From Siderastrea siderea (Eukaryota; Cnidaria; Anthozoa; Scleractinia; Rhizangiidae): DNA of 64,000 bases. The translations under genes and the position numbers were made by a program. Numbering within the stretch: the stretch's first letter is position 1; the number at the start of each line of letters is the position of its first letter. The notes beneath the pieces are model-generated. The model was not told where the DNA came from. It did no database searches and was given only the letters and a program-made list of their open reading frames with translations. The DNA is taken from contig OZ034971.1 in the NCBI GenBank assembly GCA_964030785.1, positions 13,423,079-13,487,078 of the forward strand, written 5' to 3'. Positions 11,046-20,895 of this stretch are shown in pieces.

Positions 11046-11864
11046 CTACTTTCCAGCCTTCTTCGCTTCCATAAGTCTTGACATCTGCGAACGGCGTCTG
11101 TTAATGATCTCCTGAGGAAAATCTTCCAAGATCTTAAAGCCTGTATCTTTATTTAACTGAAATCCTGCTCTCAGCACTCTTTCCCTGTTTGAAAAGCGCA
11201 GAAAGCGCGCAATGAGTGGTCTCGGTTTCTCTGGTTTCACTTTACCAATACGATGGACTCTTTGAAACTCTATGCGATTAGCAGGATCTTCAAATCCCAG
11301 GACATTGTTGATAAATTGACTCAAAACTTTATGCGTGTCTCCACCATCTTGCTCTGCCGAAGAAGTGGTTTCCGTTTCGGGGATTCCAAAGAATTTCGGA
11401 TTTTCTCTACGGCTATACGCTTCAGCATAAAGTTGTTTCGAATGAAGTTCTGAAAATTCTTTTTCCTTTGTATCCTCCATTTCTTTAATCTTACTTTGTA
11501 ACTGCTCAACCTGCTCATTTAACCAGGTTAGCCCTTTGTCCATTTCTTCCACTTTGGTTTCCGTTGCTTTAACTTTTCCGTCCATTAAGCTTGTGTCGCT
11601 TTGCACTTTCTTAACCTCCCCCTCAATCTTAGCGACTTTGTTGCAAATTTCATTTAACGTAGTCTCGATACTGTCAAGTTTCCTAAGTTGAGCGATAATT
11701 TTGTCCAGTTTCCCTGCCATATCATCCGCCATGTTTAATGCCCGTAGGACTTCGTCTTCGTTTTCGTCTTTTGTACGTTTCCCTTCCGGCGAATTTGATT
11801 CTGAAGAGCTGGAACTCTTTCTTTCTGTCAATTTCCTTTTCACAGATACGAAGATATCAGCCAT
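11046..11864 (-). CDS. LINE ORF1 protein (L1 ORF1p-like RNA-binding protein)
   Basis: An intact ORF of 272 residues. The start chosen is ATG at 11,864 (MADIFVSVKRK); the open frame runs further upstream, but only into flanking Penelope sequence. In order it has a Ser-rich, charged N-terminus, a long coiled coil (about residues 40-150), an RRM-like block ending in YSRRENPKFFGIPE, and a C-terminal domain with RVHRIGK, RPLIARF and ILEDFPQEI. This architecture is that of L1 ORF1p, which trimerises and coats LINE RNA. The stop TAG lies at 11,046-11,048, and ORF2 starts about 465 bp downstream. Confidence 0.88.
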   Translation of the reverse strand: MADIFVSVKRKLTERKSSSSSESNSPEGKRTKDENEDEVLRALNMADDMAGKLDKIIAQLRKLDSIETTLNEICNKVAKIEGEVKKVQSDTSLMDGKVKATETKVEEMDKGLTWLNEQVEQLQSKIKEMEDTKEKEFSELHSKQLYAEAYSRRENPKFFGIPETETTSSAEQDGGDTHKVLSQFINNVLGFEDPANRIEFQRVHRIGKVKPEKPRPLIARFLRFSNRERVLRAGFQLNKDTGFKILEDFPQEIINRRRSQMSRLMEAKKAGK

Positions 11865-11948
11865 AGGCGGGAAAAATGAGGGAAAAGTCAAACACGCGAG
11901 CGGAGCTTTAGCGAACGCGTCTACTCGCCACTCATCCCAGTCCCAGCA

Positions 11949-13944
11949 CCAACAGGTGTTGGTTTGTGAATCTTTGTGAGAGTGTAGAAAACGAGTACTC
12001 TTGGTGGGTTGGGAGTCTGTGATAACCACTCGACAGTCATTTCGTCAACGTAATTTCCCTGATACTGTTCTTCTGTTATTTGTTTAACTTTTTGGGAAGT
12101 TGCTTCTACCATCGGTTCTTCAAGGGCTGTGTAGTTGTTTCTGTCGTCTAGTAGGATCTGACCCTTCTGTGTTTTATCTCGTTTGTTCATAATGACTATG
12201 GTAGTGCCTTTATCCGCTTTCTTAACGTTTAATTCAGAGTAGTTTTTTAGCTCTGTAATAGCTTTTCTTTCGTTAAGCGGTAAGTTGTGTTTCAGTTTGG
12301 TTATCGGTGTTTGCGCAAGTTGCACTTTAATTTCTTCCAGGTAAATGTAGCTCTCTAAATCGACTCTAAAGCAACTGACTGTTGAACTGGCGGTTCCAAG
12401 TTAGAATTGACATAGAAGGGGTGGATGTTATTATCTTTTCCGTGATATATGTACTGGAGCCGCATTCTCCTAGCAAAATCTTTGAAGTCTGTTAACAGAT
12501 GTTTTCTTAATGCGGTTTCGTTTGTTATTGGCGTGGGTACAAACTTCAACGCCCGGGAGAGGAGATTAACATGACCAGTTGTCAATTCAAAATGTGAGAG
12601 GTTCTTTTGTATTTTCTCTTAGATTCTGTTTTCTTAGCTGTTGTATCTTTGTGGTTGTTTTCTTTATTTATCTGTGTCTTTTGTTCTTAACTTTGCGCTT
12701 TTCTATTATATCCCCCTTTGCTTGCTAGTTTACGTACTCAGAGAGCAGACAGGGATAAGCTTCAACAGTTTTATTTTTCATCTCTTCAAGTTTTCTCATC
12801 ATTACATTGACTTCTTGTAGTCGCTTCTCTAGATTAGCGGCAATAGTTTGTACACTTTCTGGAAAGCCGTTCGTACATGTGCTAGACTGGAGGCGTGCCG
12901 TTAAGCTTGCCCGACTTGAGTATTTGTCTCTTTTAGGTTTACACGATTTGGCTCTGTGCAACCTGTCCTGGTTGCTTTCGATACGGGGATAGCGTAAGAA
13001 CCTCTGTTGGGTTTCTTTTCTGATCGCTTTTATGTCAGATTTAAACTCGTCGTAGCGTAAGTCTTTTGGGCATGTGCCCCTGTCCATGTGTTCTTTCAGT
13101 CTCAAGACCGATGGTTCCGATTTTTCTATTTTCCTTTCGAGCCAGCGAGATCTCGTCGGGGGCGGTCTGTCGCGCCCTTGTGGGGAGGGACACGATCAGC
13201 GCGTCAACAGGACGTATTAAGTTAACAATTTATTTGGCAATTCAGTTTGTGTTTCTGATAAAATCTGCCGTCTCTACCAGACGTTGAGCGCACTCGTGCA
13301 ACACGTTTGGATCCATTAGCGAAATCAAAGTAACGAAGAGAAAAACAGCACAACACGGAGAATTCTCTAAATGGTGTGACAAAATTGTGTGACAATTTAG
13401 GATTGAAGCGCATCATGGGAGCGTTTGAATCACGTGACTTTCTCAAACCTCGTGGTCTGTCCATTGGAACGCCTGGTTGATTTTTCGCAGAAAATTTGTC
13501 GAGGAAGACTTTTTTCAAAAGTAATTGCATGTTAATAAACCGGAAACCGGCAAAGTCAGCGTGATTTCGATCGCACCGGAGCAAGACGGACGGCGCCAGT
13601 GATGCCTTGCAAACAGAGCCTTATCAAGAGAATGTGTACTAAGAGTTTAGATGGTTACAAAATGAATTTGCGTGCAAATTAAAGCGACTATCGTAGGGTG
13701 GCTCACAAACATCCCACAGACAAACATTTCACAAGGAAGCTTTAATGTAGTGATACTCTATTCACCTCAACAAATGCGCAAAAAGAAGTACTTTTTAGCA
13801 GGTAATGCCAAGATAAACTTCATTCACAATTGAGCATGCAGCAAGAGCTGCAATTAGAAAGTAATTGTACGCAAAAAGACTTGTTTCGAAATTCAAACTG
13901 GAAAACGTTTGTACATTTAATTTTGACCCTGATAACGCGCCATA
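11949..13944 (-). pseudogene. Penelope-like element, right copy, truncated
   Basis: Inverted relative to the copy at 4486-6650, with most residues identical (about 97% by eye in the overlapping ORFs). It reads from about 13,944 down to 11,949. The degraded ORF begins near ATG 13,316, and the best frames are 13,105-12,725, 12,585-12,355 and 12,325-11,949. The RT stops after KIHKPTPVG, about 250 bp earlier than in the left copy, where the LINE 5' end begins. It has about 170 bp in the leader (about 13,590-13,760) that the left copy lacks. Both copies share several stop codons, so the family member was already defective or the copies derive from one another. Confidence 0.83.
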
Positions 13945-14484
13945 TGCGGTAACTTGCAAAAGACGCTTTCTTGATTTCGAATTAACTTTTAAACCTTTAC
14001 TAACCAATAGGAAGGTGAGAGAAACCCAGACATCTAACAGGGTCTGGAAGGGTATTCTCGGGATCCGGGATTTGGCCAAAATACGGTGCGGGATTCGGGA
14101 AAACGCAAAATATCTTGACGGGATTCGGGATTTGACTGCTACCAGGGAAGCGGGATTCGCCAAAATTTGGGCACGGGATGCGAGATTTTTTGCTTGTCTG
14201 TCGGGAATTCGGGAAATCGCCACGACCTAAGTAAACGTTGTTGCGGCAAAAGGGAATCAACCAGGCGAGCGCAAAATATCAGTTGAAAGGGCCAATCTAC
14301 ATCTTAAATTTATTAGCTTTTGCAGTAATTAGTCCTTTTTTAAATGTATTTTTGGGAAAGAAAAAGCGGGATTCGGGAAAGCGATGAAAAAAGTGCGGGA
14401 TGCGGGATTCTCGTGAAAAAGGAGCGGGAATGCGGGATCAGGATCCCCGCTTCCAGACCCTGATCTAAACTTCGGGATTCTAAG
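13945..14484. repeat. Dispersed repeat, copy 2, interrupted at 14,038-14,462
   Basis: Bases 13,945-14,037 and 14,463-14,484 together match 1508-1620. The gap is exactly the TIR element described separately. The Penelope right copy abuts this repeat at 13,944. Confidence 0.85.
14038..14462. mobile_element. Short TIR transposon (hAT-like MITE) with target duplication
   Basis: The 425-bp element has perfect 13-bp inverted ends, CAGGGTCTGGAAG and its complement, flanked by ATCTAA at 14,032-14,037 and 14,463-14,468. The CAGGG terminus is hAT-like, although only six duplicated bases are certain. The interior is built from many variants of CGGGATTCGGGA. It is non-coding; the ORFs on both strands are simple by-products of that repeat. 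Confidence 0.85.
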
Positions 14485-14543
14485 TGTGAATTATCGCATA
14501 ATCATCGAATTCCAACAGAATATGAATATTCAAATAATTAACA

Positions 14544-14642
14544 ATTAGATTATGAGCTCGAGATTTCTATCGCGTGAGAGTTGATGAGGCCGAAGACCCA
14601 ATCAACTATCACGCATAGAAATCGAGAGTGAATAATCTAATA
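14544..14642. repeat. Foldback hairpin
   Basis: The left arm ATTAGATTATGAGCTCGAGA pairs with the right arm ending ATAATCTAATAG. Arms are about 40-45 bp with some mismatches. There is no coding content. Confidence 0.75.
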
Positions 14643-14753
14643 GTTTTAGTGTAAATCTACTAGTTCAAAACTTAACAGCAGACACTACATGTTTTTATTG
14701 AAAAATGATATAAATAGGTCACACCGCGCGCGGAAAACACTCTACTCACAATC

Positions 14754-14915
14754 TACAACAGAATAGATAGTGAGTAGCGTAGCCAATCAGAGAACAGCAT
14801 TAGTGATAGAACGCTAGTAGATTTATACTAACTTTGATTAGTGTAAATCTACTAGCGTTCTATCACTAATGCTGTTCTCTGATTGGCTATGCTACTCACT
14901 ATCTATTCTGTTGTA
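14754..14915. repeat. Near-perfect foldback hairpin, arms of about 76 bp
   Basis: TACAACAGAATAGATAGTGA at the left is matched by its reverse complement at the right, with only scattered mismatches over about 76 bp and a short spacer. It could form a stable stem and is probably a foldback MITE. Confidence 0.88.
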
Positions 14916-14916
14916 C

Positions 14917-15199
14917 ATAGTCCATTATCTTTCTTGCATACTCATTAGCATTTAGTTATGGGAAGGTCACCCCAGACGAGCAAGCTCGCTGGGGAAGACA
15001 CGAAGGTGCTAATAGAGTAAACAGAAGGGGTGGGTGGGTGGGGCGACTCACACCAAAGTTAGTCAAACTGACAACTATGAATAATTAACACATGCTTATA
15101 TAGTATGCGCAAAGTCTAATGAATATTAATAAGGTATAAATAGTCCATTGTCCTTCTTGCATACTCATTAGCATTTAGTTATGGGAAGGTCACCCCAGA
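14917..15199. repeat. Direct repeat pair of about 60 bp
   Basis: TAGTCCATTATCTTTCTTGC...GGTCACCCCAGAC at about 14,919-14,979 recurs at about 15,139-15,199 with two or three differences. The segment between holds T/A-rich and GGGTGG-rich sequence. The pair lies just beyond the 3' side of the DIRS-type recombinase fragment and could belong to its terminal repeats; that link is only positional. Confidence 0.6.
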
Positions 15200-15435
15200 C
15201 TACGCCAACGCCGTAGAATCCCCTAGCTAATCCAGATAGATATACCAAATAATCCCGTTATCCTACCCAATTGTTAACTAAATTAGTTTCCCCAACCCTA
15301 CCTGATCTTTAAAACGCCTTCAAACAAGAATTGTCACTAACAGCAACCAAGAGACAACTAAATCTACTAGAATGCTTTAGTAAAACCATGCAAATTATTG
15401 TGCTCCTTGTAAAAATCCGCTAAATCTATTTTTAA

Positions 15436-15830
15436 CGAAGACATGGCGTCAGCAGCTCCACCAGGGTCAAACAGTGGAGGGGGACTTCCAACCCACGTGA
15501 TCCATGATTGCATCAAGCTTTATTCCAGCTATTGCCAGAGAAATTGCACAGCCACTTTGCAAGCCGTGTAGGACGACGCTCCGATTAGCAAAGGCTGGTA
15601 TCTGACTAGCGTACATCGAGAGTCGCGCTTGAGTCTCGGCCGTCTCAAAATGGACCTGAATATCCTCCCCCGATGGGTCCAAGGGCCTAAACAAGAATCC
15701 TTGTCCAATAGGGATCTTCAATAAACTGCACAAACTAATGTAGACCTCCACCGCAGTGACTGGGTATACAGATGAGTCTGCATGACGCTTAAGGGCAAAA
15801 AGGTTTGAAGTGCCGTCTTACAAATCAATA
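15436..15830 (-). pseudogene. Tyrosine recombinase fragment of the DIRS-type element
   Basis: The minus-strand frame 15,751-15,467 reads VEVYISLC, GFLFRPLDPSG, LHGLQSG and DHVGWKSPSTV. Known recombinases of this type have HxxR in the third motif; here it is LHGLQ, so the catalytic Arg is replaced by Gln. After SPSTV the frame stops and about ten codons that should hold the Tyr nucleophile are missing. Sequence matching the usual tail (DPGGAADAMSS) resumes in another frame to about 15,436. The N-terminal half is absent beyond about 15,830. It is inactive by sequence. Confidence 0.8.
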
Positions 15831-16181
15831 AATCCACAACATCATCTAGTACTGCCGTGCACATGTCTCTTTGTGAAGTAGATTCTGAAAATTTTTAAAA
15901 TTCCATTTCTTATGAACTCTTTTGCTTCTGATACGGAGTGGATTGTTGCCTAGCAACCAAAACTTGCTTACGCTCCATTATACAAGACAGGTTGATAGGC
16001 GCCTTGAGACTCTTCATGGTTTGGCAGGCCCTCTTTTAAAGTTGATAGCCACACCTCTGACAGTTGCGAAAATCATAATCATTAGGTCTGGAAAAAACCG
16101 GGCACGATACTGATGGCTAGAAAAGTCTGGGTACCATCGGTAGAGACTGAAAGAAAAAGGTTTGTCCTTTTGGGCTGTTCA

Positions 16182-18310
16182 CTACGTGGTTCGTCCAATT
16201 CGAAACGCCCAGAAGGACATGGGGGGATGAACCAAGTACAAAGCCATGTTTTGAAGGGAAAAGGAGCGCATCAGCTGACCCTTTCTTGGACTCCAAGACT
16301 CTTTTGAGTTGCCAACACGTTCAATAAAGGCCACCACCCGGGCAAGGGGGACATCTTCGGTACCACCATTATAATAACTGAATTCGCTGACGCAATGAAG
16401 CGCAAAATAAGGGCCAACCAATGAGAATGGTAGAAGCACGTAGGCGTTAACAGGGTTACCATCGCAAACAGAGAGGTCCTGATTGAAGACATTGACACCC
16501 GACGACTTAGGAGTAGGGTAGGGCGTAAAATGCCTCAACGGGTTCCCTTGCTTGTCATGTTGAGCGTTCGAGTCTAACGACATCAGGACAAGATCATGAC
16601 AGTTAGTGCTCCCAAAATAACGTTGCACAATTTCCCACAATTTAGGGGAAAGCATAGCATCAGAACGAGACAGTCGTCCGGAAAACCAATCCGCTCGATT
16701 CAAGTGTGAAGAACAAAAACATCTTTAGCGAAAGATTTCTGTCTACCTGCAACTGGAAAATGAGCCGCGAAATCTGCTTTAACTTTCTAGAACGTGGCCC
16801 ACATCCCGACCAAGCATGGAAAACCACCATGCTTTCTACTTGCCCGTCGATCCTCAAATGGGAGAAGCTTGCGGGAAGGGACTATAATAACTCGAGAACA
16901 GCCCACCTTCCATTCACGTTTATGTGCTCGTCTCTTATGTCTTCATCCCAGTAGTCGCCAACAGAAATGGTTCCAGAGGGGAGACAAGTCACCGCTGCCC
17001 ACTGGCAGGACGACGCGTCCAAGGTAAAGGAGATAGCTAAGTGACGTTCACTTCTCCACCGAATCGCTTTGTCCCAGCCATCTAAGAACCTCCAAAACAC
17101 AATCTCTTCTCGCAAAACCGGGGACAAATTCACCTCGCCACCTTTGCAAGTCTTTGCTATTGCCATCGCCATTTCCCTAATGTAGAAATGTAGAATTATG
17201 CCGCCGGAAAGGCCAGCGAGAAGGAAATACATTTCCCCCATCAACCTCTGAAGAGACTTTACGGACGCAGTGGATTGACACTAAAGTATTTGTTCTCGTA
17301 ATGGGGCAATCTTAATCTTGTCCTCGGGTATGCGAAAGGCCTGAGCTATAAATTCCGCAATCATTCCCACATGTTGGATCCGGGTTACAGCGGCAAGAGC
17401 GCATTTGGAGATGCCCAGAAAATAACCCAAGCCCACAAGAACTGTACAAACTATATACAAAGCCACCTCCGCCGATTGATAACTGTAGGCAGGCGTTTTC
17501 TATGATAATGGGCGCGACCAAAAACCTTCCGAAGAAAACAGCTCCCCGTTTAAGTGATCGTCGATATAAAGAGAAGATGCTACCCTTAATAAACTCCTGA
17601 AAAAAGGTCGTGGGACCCAGTCCAACAGTTTGACATACATGGGAGAATTCTTCCAGCCGAAAGGGAGCGTAACTGCAACCATCCACTACCCTTGCCACTC
17701 AATACAAAAGTACTGTTGTGAATGATGGGAAAGCAAAATGTGGTCATAGCCAGACTTGTCATCAATTTTACTCATGTGAGAGTTAGAATACACGAAGCGA
17801 GGAACTCCCACAAGCCTTTCCAGTGAGACGGGGGTATCGATCATCCAGAGATTTAAGAACCTGGCCTCAATACATAACCTTGGCTTCTGCGGCTCGATCG
17901 TCATCGGGAGGACAAGGTGGGGCGGCCTAACTTCTCCCACTCTACCCCAGACACGGATTGCTCCCGTCTCAATGCGTTGTAAAATTGCGTCCGTGACAAA
18001 CTCCGAAAACTGTTGACATGAATGGTAGTTTTTGAAAACCCTGGTCGGAGATTCCGCGCTCGCATACTTAATGTCCATTTGAGATCCCTTAAAAGGTTTC
18101 ATGAATTTTAATGTCCACACTATGCTCTAACCACTCGAGCACGTCCTTTGTCATTTCAAGCCCTTTCAAAATTTTTTCCCAAAGATCAATGGGGTTGCGG
18201 AGTTCACCAGACTTAGAAGTCTCCGGATCGTGAAAAAAAAAACAGGTCACCCAGATTAGCGGGTTCTCCCCGAACAATGCCATGAATATGTGCCAGACAA
18301 TTATCACTTG
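16182..18310 (-). pseudogene. DIRS-type pol: reverse transcriptase and RNase H
   Basis: Several minus-strand frames join into one DIRS-type polyprotein. The RT runs from about 18,280 (RNPIDLWEKIL), through RLCIEARFLN, MSKIDDKSGYDHILL (frame 18,120-17,686), an in-frame TAG at 17,686-17,688, LPFGWKNSP, and the catalytic YIDD at 17,557-17,568. Frameshifts follow. The connection segment is at 17,466-17,281 (GISKCALAAVTRIQHVGMI). RNase H is at 17,244-16,882 (TLDASSCQWAAV). The downstream domain at 16,703-16,182 (NRADWFSGRLSRSD, SLDSNAQ, GVNVFNQDLS) is typical of DIRS elements. Order and strand match the recombinase at 15.4-15.8 kb. Confidence 0.83.
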
Positions 18311-18837
18311 TGGTCATTTCCTCCGGGTTTCCATTCAGGGATATCCAGCGTATTTCCCTCTGCTTAGCCCTCTCCTCAGCTTCTAGGGGCACAAAGGTCA
18401 TTGTTTCTTCCCTGAGCCGTTTTGCTTTAGGCTAAAACCAAAAAATACCGAAAGGAAAACGATCAAAAGATGATGCTCTTTTAATAGGGGCTGCAAACCC
18501 GAGTTCGGAGAAAATGACCACCGTAGCCCGAGTAATCGGGCTCAAGGGTATGCCTATGGGCAAAACGCTTGTGGGGTCACTTCTCCAACCTCGAGACTAC
18601 AGAGTTACAAAAAGAAAAAGAAAACAGATAGCCGTGCGTATCCAATATAGTGCCTTAACTCTTTATTCTAAGAGTTTAATTTCTTTAATCCAAGGACAAC
18701 CCTCAATTACATTTTAGCAAATCACTGTAAATGGCTCCTCTTAGGTCATGCGTTTCTCTGTGCAGGTACGGGAAATGTGGTCCGGATCACCACATACCCA
18801 ACATTTTCTATCCGACGGTGGCCTAGAGCGCCGATTG

Positions 18838-19269
18838 CTACGTCTGGAGTATGGAGCTCTCCGCGTCCGTCCCACGAACGGCCCTTGGTTCACGGGGACG
18901 GACCCTTTTGTTCAGTTTAGCTATGACTTTTGCCACCTCAGCCTCCTCTTTCAAAGCAACCAACTTAATTAGGATCTGCTGAAAGGCTGGGTTATTTATC
19001 AAAGGGCGGCACTGCCTTAGCACTATCTCAAAACGAGTGGCTCTGTCACCCTTCTTGTCCTTTTTAACGTTAACCACTTCATCGAGCGCAGCAATCGCAG
19101 CATAAGGGTCGAACAAGGCTGCTGGGCGCGAAATCACCAATTGGAGGGACGATATAGCAGATTCAACTACCGATGAATCAATTTTCTTTTTCCAATCGTC
19201 CAATTCCTTCTTGAGCACTCCGACCGTTTCCGGCCGGGACCTAACAAAGAAAATACTATACAACTCCAC
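18838..19269 (-). CDS. Possible gag-like ORF of the DIRS-type element
   Basis: A 143-residue minus-strand ORF lies upstream of the DIRS-type RT on the same strand, which is the expected place for gag. It has a helical, charged character (KKELDDWKKKIDSS, LKEEAEVAKVIAKLNKRV) and ends in a basic tail. No Cys knuckle is visible and I do not recognise the sequence itself. The call rests on position and composition. The 500 bp between it and the RT hold frames too broken to name. Confidence 0.4.
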   Translation of the reverse strand: MELYSIFFVRSRPETVGVLKKELDDWKKKIDSSVVESAISSLQLVISRPAALFDPYAAIAALDEVVNVKKDKKGDRATRFEIVLRQCRPLINNPAFQQILIKLVALKEEAEVAKVIAKLNKRVRPREPRAVRGTDAESSILQT

Positions 19270-19414
19270 ATTTCAAACGCCTACTTTCACACTGTGCTTC
19301 TGTTATCGTTTCCATAGACACCCAACTTCCAATCTCAAACCAGATACCTTGTAGCTCTCTTAAGGTTTGTATATACATATATACATTATCATAATGCTCT
19401 TTATTCTCTTTCAC

Positions 19415-19818
19415 ATCACCTCGTGGTACAGAGCAACGAGATCCTTGACATACGATCAGTCCCCGACACACTGCTCTCTCAGTCCTTTTTTCTTAATGCA
19501 CCACATGGCATCCGTCTCCCCACTGTCGGTCCGCGACCAATTTTTTCTTTTTTTCCCGCCACCACGTGGCACAGAGCAAAAGTCCCCGACACACTGCTCT
19601 GTCGGTCGTCGACCGAATTTTTGTTTCTCACGCCACCTCGTGGCAAAGAGCAAAAGTCATCAACACACTGCTCCACCGGTCCTCGACCGAATTTTTGCCT
19701 TTTCCACGCCACCTCGTGGCACAGAACAAATGTCCTCCGGCAACACACTGCTCTATCGGTCCTCGACCGAATTTTTTACCTTTTCCACGCCACTTCGTGG
19801 CACAGCAAAAGTCTGTGA
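19415..19818. repeat. Tandem array of about 80-90-bp units with palindromic core
   Basis: Four to five diverged units each contain CACACTGCTCT, CGGTCCTCGACCGAATTTTT and a CCACCTCGTGGCA core; the CGGTC..GACCG and CCAC..GTGG parts are palindromic. The array resumes after the inserted element, with degenerate units (CGGTTTGCGACCGAAA and CGGTCCTCGACCGAAA) at about 20,765-20,895. ORFs here on both strands only translate the repeats. Confidence 0.85.
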
Positions 19819-19822
19819 CTTA

Positions 19823-20758
19823 GGAAAGGTACGTTTTTTCTTGGGGGGGAGAGGGCTGGGGAATTTTGAGATTTTTTTCCCAAAAAAGTGTTGGCCCTCC
19901 CTTGCGTTTTAATGAAAACACTCCTGACCCCCCACCTTTAGGTGACTGACAAAAGTGCGACCCTCCCCTCACTAGTACATGGTATGTTCCATGCTGTAGA
20001 AACCTCAGAACGTTTCGCTTGTGAACGCAAAGTGCTTTAATATGAATATATCTTGATATTGAATGTGTGCACGCTGAAACAAAGAAAATGCGAACAATCA
20101 GTGTGGGATATTTACGTTTTATAGTTGAAGTTTGAATATGGAAGTATTTGAGTATTATAAAAGTTTTGAACATAAAATATCTAAGGGAAAATACACGCGC
20201 TTCTTTCTCCGACTAGCCGGCATTGGTGTTGGTTATTTTAAGAGAAAGGTTTATTTGTTTAGCACGCGAAATCTGCCTCTCAAAAACAAAATAATATTTC
20301 CTACATTTCCGACAGGGTAGAGCGCACTGTTGGATCTACTAGTAACTCTTCAGAACTAAACGACTCAGGAGATCAGGCAGCGGATAGCCAACAGCAAAAA
20401 GCTGAAGAAACGATACCTGAGTCAAGTACTTCTCGATACGGACGCAAAAGGACACAAGTCCTTCCAGAAAAACTATGTGCCATGGCATAATATACATGTA
20501 CAAATGCAACCTAGTACCTATAATAAAACACCAAATTAAATCAAAGTAGGTGAAAAGGAAAACTTAATCTGTAAGAAAAATGGAAAGCAACATCACAAAA
20601 ATTCTCATTAAAAAATTCCGGAAAAGATGTGTGACCCTCCCTTGAATAGCTCCCATGAGGTATGGCCCTCCCCTTTTGGTGCTCACTTTCACTGATGACC
20701 CTCCCCTCTGAGGCCCCAGCCCTCCCCCCCCCCCCCCCAAGGAAAAACGTACCTTTCC
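19823..20758. mobile_element. TIR element, TTA target duplication (Harbinger-like)
   Basis: The 936-bp element begins GGAAAGGTACGTTTTTTCTT and ends in the matching inverted sequence; the ends match over about 38 bp, including a G/C-run. TTA flanks it at 19,820-19,822 and 20,759-20,761. A 3-bp TWA target is typical of PIF/Harbinger elements. No transposase is present. Its insertion splits the tandem array. A short exon-like frame lies at 20,316-20,490 and is listed separately. Confidence 0.85.
20316..20490 (+). other. Exon-like fragment inside the TIR element
   Basis: A frame of 57 codons follows an acceptor-like TTTCCGACAG and ends in TAA at 20,488-20,490. The peptide is Ser/Gln/Glu-rich and ends RYGRKRTQVLPEKLCAMA. 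It looks like a terminal exon taken up by the element or left from its own transposase or accessory gene. It is not recognised. Confidence 0.3.
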
Positions 20759-20895
20759 TTACCACTCTATCGGTTTGCGACCGAAACCCTTTTTTTTAGT
20801 GGAAATTTACGCACAAAGCAAAAGGGCACAAAGCAAAAGGTTCACCATGGTTCATGAGCTGTCTAAATTATGCAATCGGTCCTCGACCGAAACAA

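Larger units (their letters stand above)
6651..11948 (-). mobile_element. L1-like non-LTR retrotransposon (LINE), nearly full length
   Basis: On the minus strand the order is 5' end (about 11,948), ORF1 (11,864-11,046), ORF2 (10,581-6,845), an AATAAA signal (plus-strand TTTATT at 6682-6687) and a poly-A tail (T-run 6651-6668). The 3' end abuts the left Penelope copy and the 5' end abuts the right Penelope copy at 11,949. No target-site duplication is visible. ORF1 is intact but ORF2 is interrupted by a handful of frameshifts, which suggests a fairly young, inactive copy. Confidence 0.9.

Noticed and set aside
14575..14610. TTGATGAGGCCGAAGAC resembling a hammerhead ribozyme core
   Set aside because: It is the loop of a foldback; the conserved CUGAUGA and GAAA parts with a proper stem I/III and cleavage site are not present.
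19415..19818. CRISPR-like array
   Set aside because: The units have diverged repeats and no distinct spacers, and the window is a metazoan nuclear genome; it is a tandem satellite.
19367..19912. Long ORFs across 19.4-19.9 kb on both strands
   Set aside because: They repeat the tandem unit in translation; an array open on both strands is not a gene.
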